Part shown: piece by piece, positions 6,874 to 8,370 of the stretch
How positions within the stretch are numbered: the first letter of the stretch is position 1
Layout of the letters: every line of letters begins with the position of its first letter
Origin: an uncultured Prevotellaceae bacterium
GTDB taxonomy: Bacteria > Bacteroidota > Bacteroidia > Bacteroidales > Muribaculaceae
NCBI GenBank assembly: GCA_937896015.1
Contig: CALBLR010000439.1
Coordinates: 1-8,370, forward strand
Length of the DNA stretch: 8,370 bases
Reading direction: 5' to 3'
Notes under the pieces: generated by a model
Told to the model about the DNA's origin: nothing
Databases searched by the model: none
What the model saw: only the letters and a program-made list of their open reading frames with translations
Translations under genes and position numbers: made by a program

Positions 6874-6908
6874 TTTGCCGATTACCTGTGCGGAAAGCGT
6901 TATATTTG
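6874..6908 (+). promoter_or_regulatory. Promoter of the alpha/beta hydrolase gene
   Basis: TATATTTG at 6901-6908 matches the -7 consensus TAnnTTTG, and the same eight bases serve the DUF805 gene. The nearest upstream TTTG is at 6874-6877, 23 nt away. That is longer than the usual 19-20, so the -33 element is weak and the promoter may need an activator. The leader would be about 80 nt. Confidence 0.55.
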
Positions 6909-6995
6909 CCATGTTAAGTAAACAAGTTAAGGTGGTGGATTTTGCCATAGCGTTTACATCCTTCCTGGGCTAATAGCATTTATTTATAACAAAAA

Positions 6996-8099
6996 ATGAC
7001 ACGTATTAATATGACTAAGAAAATCATTCCCTCTATGCTGATTGCCATAGCATGGTTCGTAGTTACTACGTTTTTTTATAAAACGATATTGCTGATGTTG
7101 CTCTTCTTGGTATGGAAGAAGCAGGTTTTTGAAAAGTTGCCATCGTGGATGGTGCGGTATGGCATGAAGCCTTATTGGGCGGTTTTTGTGATCTGCCTTT
7201 GGGTGGCAATGCCACGTTACCGCATCTACTCGGGCGATAGGGTGAGGTTGGTGTATTTAGATGAAGAGGGCAATGCCAAGCACCCGCCGCTTGGACAGTA
7301 TCTGGTCAATACACTTTTGCCTGAAGAAGAGGTGATGAACATGGGTGTTCATAACTACGCTTCGTTGGCAAATAAGATTGGCATTGGTGGCCCGATCATG
7401 CAGCAAGTGGAGAGTGACAAGGCGAACGGAAAGATTCACAACTTCTATGCTCCTTATCGCCATTTGGGATTGGAAAATCCCATGTCGGGCGTTTATGTGC
7501 AAGCCTTCAACCAATTCTTAGGTGGGAATGGCCGTGCTGTGTATATTTGCAGTCCGAAAGATTGGAGCAAGGACAAGGCTTACCCGTTGGTGGTGTTCTG
7601 CCATGGTTTCTTGGGTAACTGGCAGCTGTATCAAGGCATTTGGATGGATTTGAATAACTGCATTGTGCTGAGCATCGGCACGCATGATTGGAGTGGCATT
7701 TTTTGTAAAGACGACATCGACAAGATTTTCACATTCTACATCCCCGCATTGGAGCGCATGGACTATCAAATTGATAAACAGCAGCTTCATCTTATGGGCT
7801 TGTCGAATGGTGGATCAGCTATTAACGCGGCCATGCACTCCCGTCACGCCAGTGATTTCAAGAGCATCACTTCCATATCGTGCAATCTTAAAGGGTTGAG
7901 AAAAGTGCCTTGCAAAGTCAATTTGATTGGTGGTGGTGAGGACAACTCTTCACGCTTGATGCCCAGCCAGGCCGCTAAGTTAAGGAAAATGGGCGTAGAC
8001 GTAGGGTTTTTCTTTGACCCCGAAGAAAACCATTTCATTCTCGTGAATCAGCGAGAGAAGATTCTCTCGTTCTTAAAGCAGCGCATGAACCTAAATTGA
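6996..8099 (+). CDS. Membrane-anchored alpha/beta hydrolase
   Basis: The protein has 367 residues. Two hydrophobic segments (about 13-40 and 60-72) suggest membrane attachment by the N-terminal region. From about residue 180 an alpha/beta-hydrolase fold follows: strand and oxyanion-type HGF at 203-205 (VVFCHGFLGNW), nucleophile elbow GLSNGG with Ser270 (268-273), a likely acid at Asp316 (GGGEDNS), and His346 (PEENHFIL). The catalytic triad thus appears complete. The nearest shape is an esterase or PHB-depolymerase-like hydrolase; the substrate is unknown. The ATG at 6996 is preceded by an A/T-rich leader; an in-frame ATG at 7011 is an equally possible start that removes five residues. It reads more A/T-rich than the genes to its left (one sampled 60-base line is about 47% GC), which may reflect transfer. 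It is divergent from the NamZ operon. Confidence 0.8.
   Translation: MTRINMTKKIIPSMLIAIAWFVVTTFFYKTILLMLLFLVWKKQVFEKLPSWMVRYGMKPYWAVFVICLWVAMPRYRIYSGDRVRLVYLDEEGNAKHPPLGQYLVNTLLPEEEVMNMGVHNYASLANKIGIGGPIMQQVESDKANGKIHNFYAPYRHLGLENPMSGVYVQAFNQFLGGNGRAVYICSPKDWSKDKAYPLVVFCHGFLGNWQLYQGIWMDLNNCIVLSIGTHDWSGIFCKDDIDKIFTFYIPALERMDYQIDKQQLHLMGLSNGGSAINAAMHSRHASDFKSITSISCNLKGLRKVPCKVNLIGGGEDNSSRLMPSQAAKLRKMGVDVGFFFDPEENHFILVNQREKILSFLKQRMNLN
8052..8069. repeat. 18-bp near-perfect palindrome at the hydrolase 3' end
   Basis: CGAGAGAA (8052-8059) and TTCTCTCG (8062-8069) are exact reverse complements around a 2-nt centre (GA). It lies in the coding region for residues REKILS near the C-terminus. A few Ts follow (TTCTT), so it may act in transcript ending, although it could equally be chance. 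Confidence 0.4.
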
Positions 8100-8294
8100 A
8101 ATTTCAAGGACATAAAGAAAAACCTTTTTGCGGGTGGGCGTTCCCTAACAGCCTCACTTTCTTTCTGCCCGTGTTTAGTTGGGACAACACTGCATGTTTC
8201 GCGAAAACAGGTGCCTCCGCGGCTTGCTGTTTTGCCAACTTTGTGGTAATTTTGCAACGTCAATACTAACGAAGCACAAATTAAGCATTCAATT
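8100..8294. other. Intergenic region before the XRE-type gene
   Basis: No gene is visible in these 195 bases. A 12-bp palindrome, TTGAAATTTCAA, spans the hydrolase stop codon (8096-8107), and a 10-bp palindrome, TTTCGCGAAA, lies at 8197-8206, 17 nt upstream of the -33 element of the next promoter. No clear terminator with a T-run is seen after the hydrolase gene. Confidence 0.5.
8224..8254 (+). promoter_or_regulatory. Promoter of the XRE-type regulator gene
   Basis: TAATTTTG at 8247-8254 matches TAnnTTTG, and TTG at 8224-8226 lies exactly 20 nt upstream. The expected leader is about 33 nt before the ATG at 8295. This is one of the two best-spaced promoters in the window. Confidence 0.65.
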
Positions 8295-8370
8295 ATGGCC
8301 GAAAATGAAATCGTGGGGCGCATCAAGTATTTGATACGCAACCTCAACTACCGTCAAAATGAATTTGCCG
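8295..8370 (+). CDS. XRE-type helix-turn-helix regulator, 3' end outside window
   Basis: The ATG at 8295 opens a frame of 25 codons that reaches the window edge. The sequence MAENEIVGRIKYLIRNLN followed by YRQNEFA has the first helix and the start of the second helix (xQxEFA) typical of the N-terminus of XRE/Cro-CI-type DNA-binding proteins in Bacteroidales. The A/T-rich leader lacks a Shine-Dalgarno sequence. Its total length and any further domain cannot be seen. Confidence 0.75.
   Translation, partial: MAENEIVGRIKYLIRNLNYRQNEFA

Larger units (their letters stand above)
6530..6995. other. 466-bp intergenic region between divergent genes
   Basis: This gap separates the minus-strand NamZ-like gene from the plus-strand hydrolase gene. 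It holds the promoters of both, and a GC-rich hairpin near the NamZ side. The middle part, about 6670-6870, contains several pyrimidine runs (for example TTTTTTCCCC at 6831-6840) but no convincing gene. The short open frames at 6567-6761 (minus) and 6782-6973 (plus) have no recognisable family, cross the promoters and look spurious. Confidence 0.6.

Noticed and set aside
6782..6973. Small plus-strand open frame (63 codons) before the hydrolase, including a 20-codon part from the ATG at 6911
   Set aside because: It crosses the predicted promoter, and the inner ATG at 6911 is only 3 nt after the -7 element, at or before the transcript start. No family resemblance.

Overview
The window looks like chromosome from a Bacteroidales bacterium, probably a GC-rich gut lineage near Muribaculaceae or Prevotellaceae; the family is an inference. 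The signs are four TAnnTTTG-type -7 promoter elements placed in front of genes, starts without a Shine-Dalgarno sequence but with A/T-rich leaders, a GLUG-like repeat surface protein with a Bacteroidales-style C-terminal end motif, and family matches (DUF805, WYL regulator, DUF1343/NamZ, SSS symporter) common in this order. I see no tRNA, rRNA, CRISPR array, insertion sequence or attachment site.

Layout. (1) Positions 2-2176, plus strand: the 3' part of a long secreted or surface protein with about 13 GLUG-like repeats, an Ig-like segment and a C-terminal end motif. Its start lies left of the window, and two hairpins follow it, the second a good intrinsic terminator. (2) 2410-2742, plus: a small DUF805 membrane protein with its own promoter. 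A perfect 14-bp inverted repeat overlaps the -7 element. (3) 2764-2811: a long hairpin between convergent genes, probably a terminator shared by both sides. (4) 2830-6529, minus: three genes transcribed in the order NamZ-like exo-N-acetylmuramidase (DUF1343), SSS-family sodium:solute symporter, WYL-domain regulator. A TTGACA...TAACTTTG promoter and a GC-rich hairpin at the predicted 5' end of the mRNA precede the first gene. (5) 6530-6995: a 466-bp divergent intergenic region with promoters facing both ways. (6) 6996-8099, plus: a membrane-anchored alpha/beta hydrolase, more A/T-rich than its neighbours. (7) 8295 to the end, plus: the first 25 codons of an XRE-type helix-turn-helix regulator with its own promoter.

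How the genes may work together: the minus-strand trio reads as a peptidoglycan (MurNAc) salvage module. The exported DUF1343 enzyme would release terminal N-acetylmuramic acid from cell-wall fragments, the symporter could import the product across the inner membrane, and the WYL protein could be a ligand-sensing regulator of the group. The enzyme assignment rests on a recognisable family. The substrate of the symporter and the target of the regulator are inferences from gene order. Nothing here proves a wholly new system. The points most worth checking are this trio and the inverted repeat over the DUF805 promoter.
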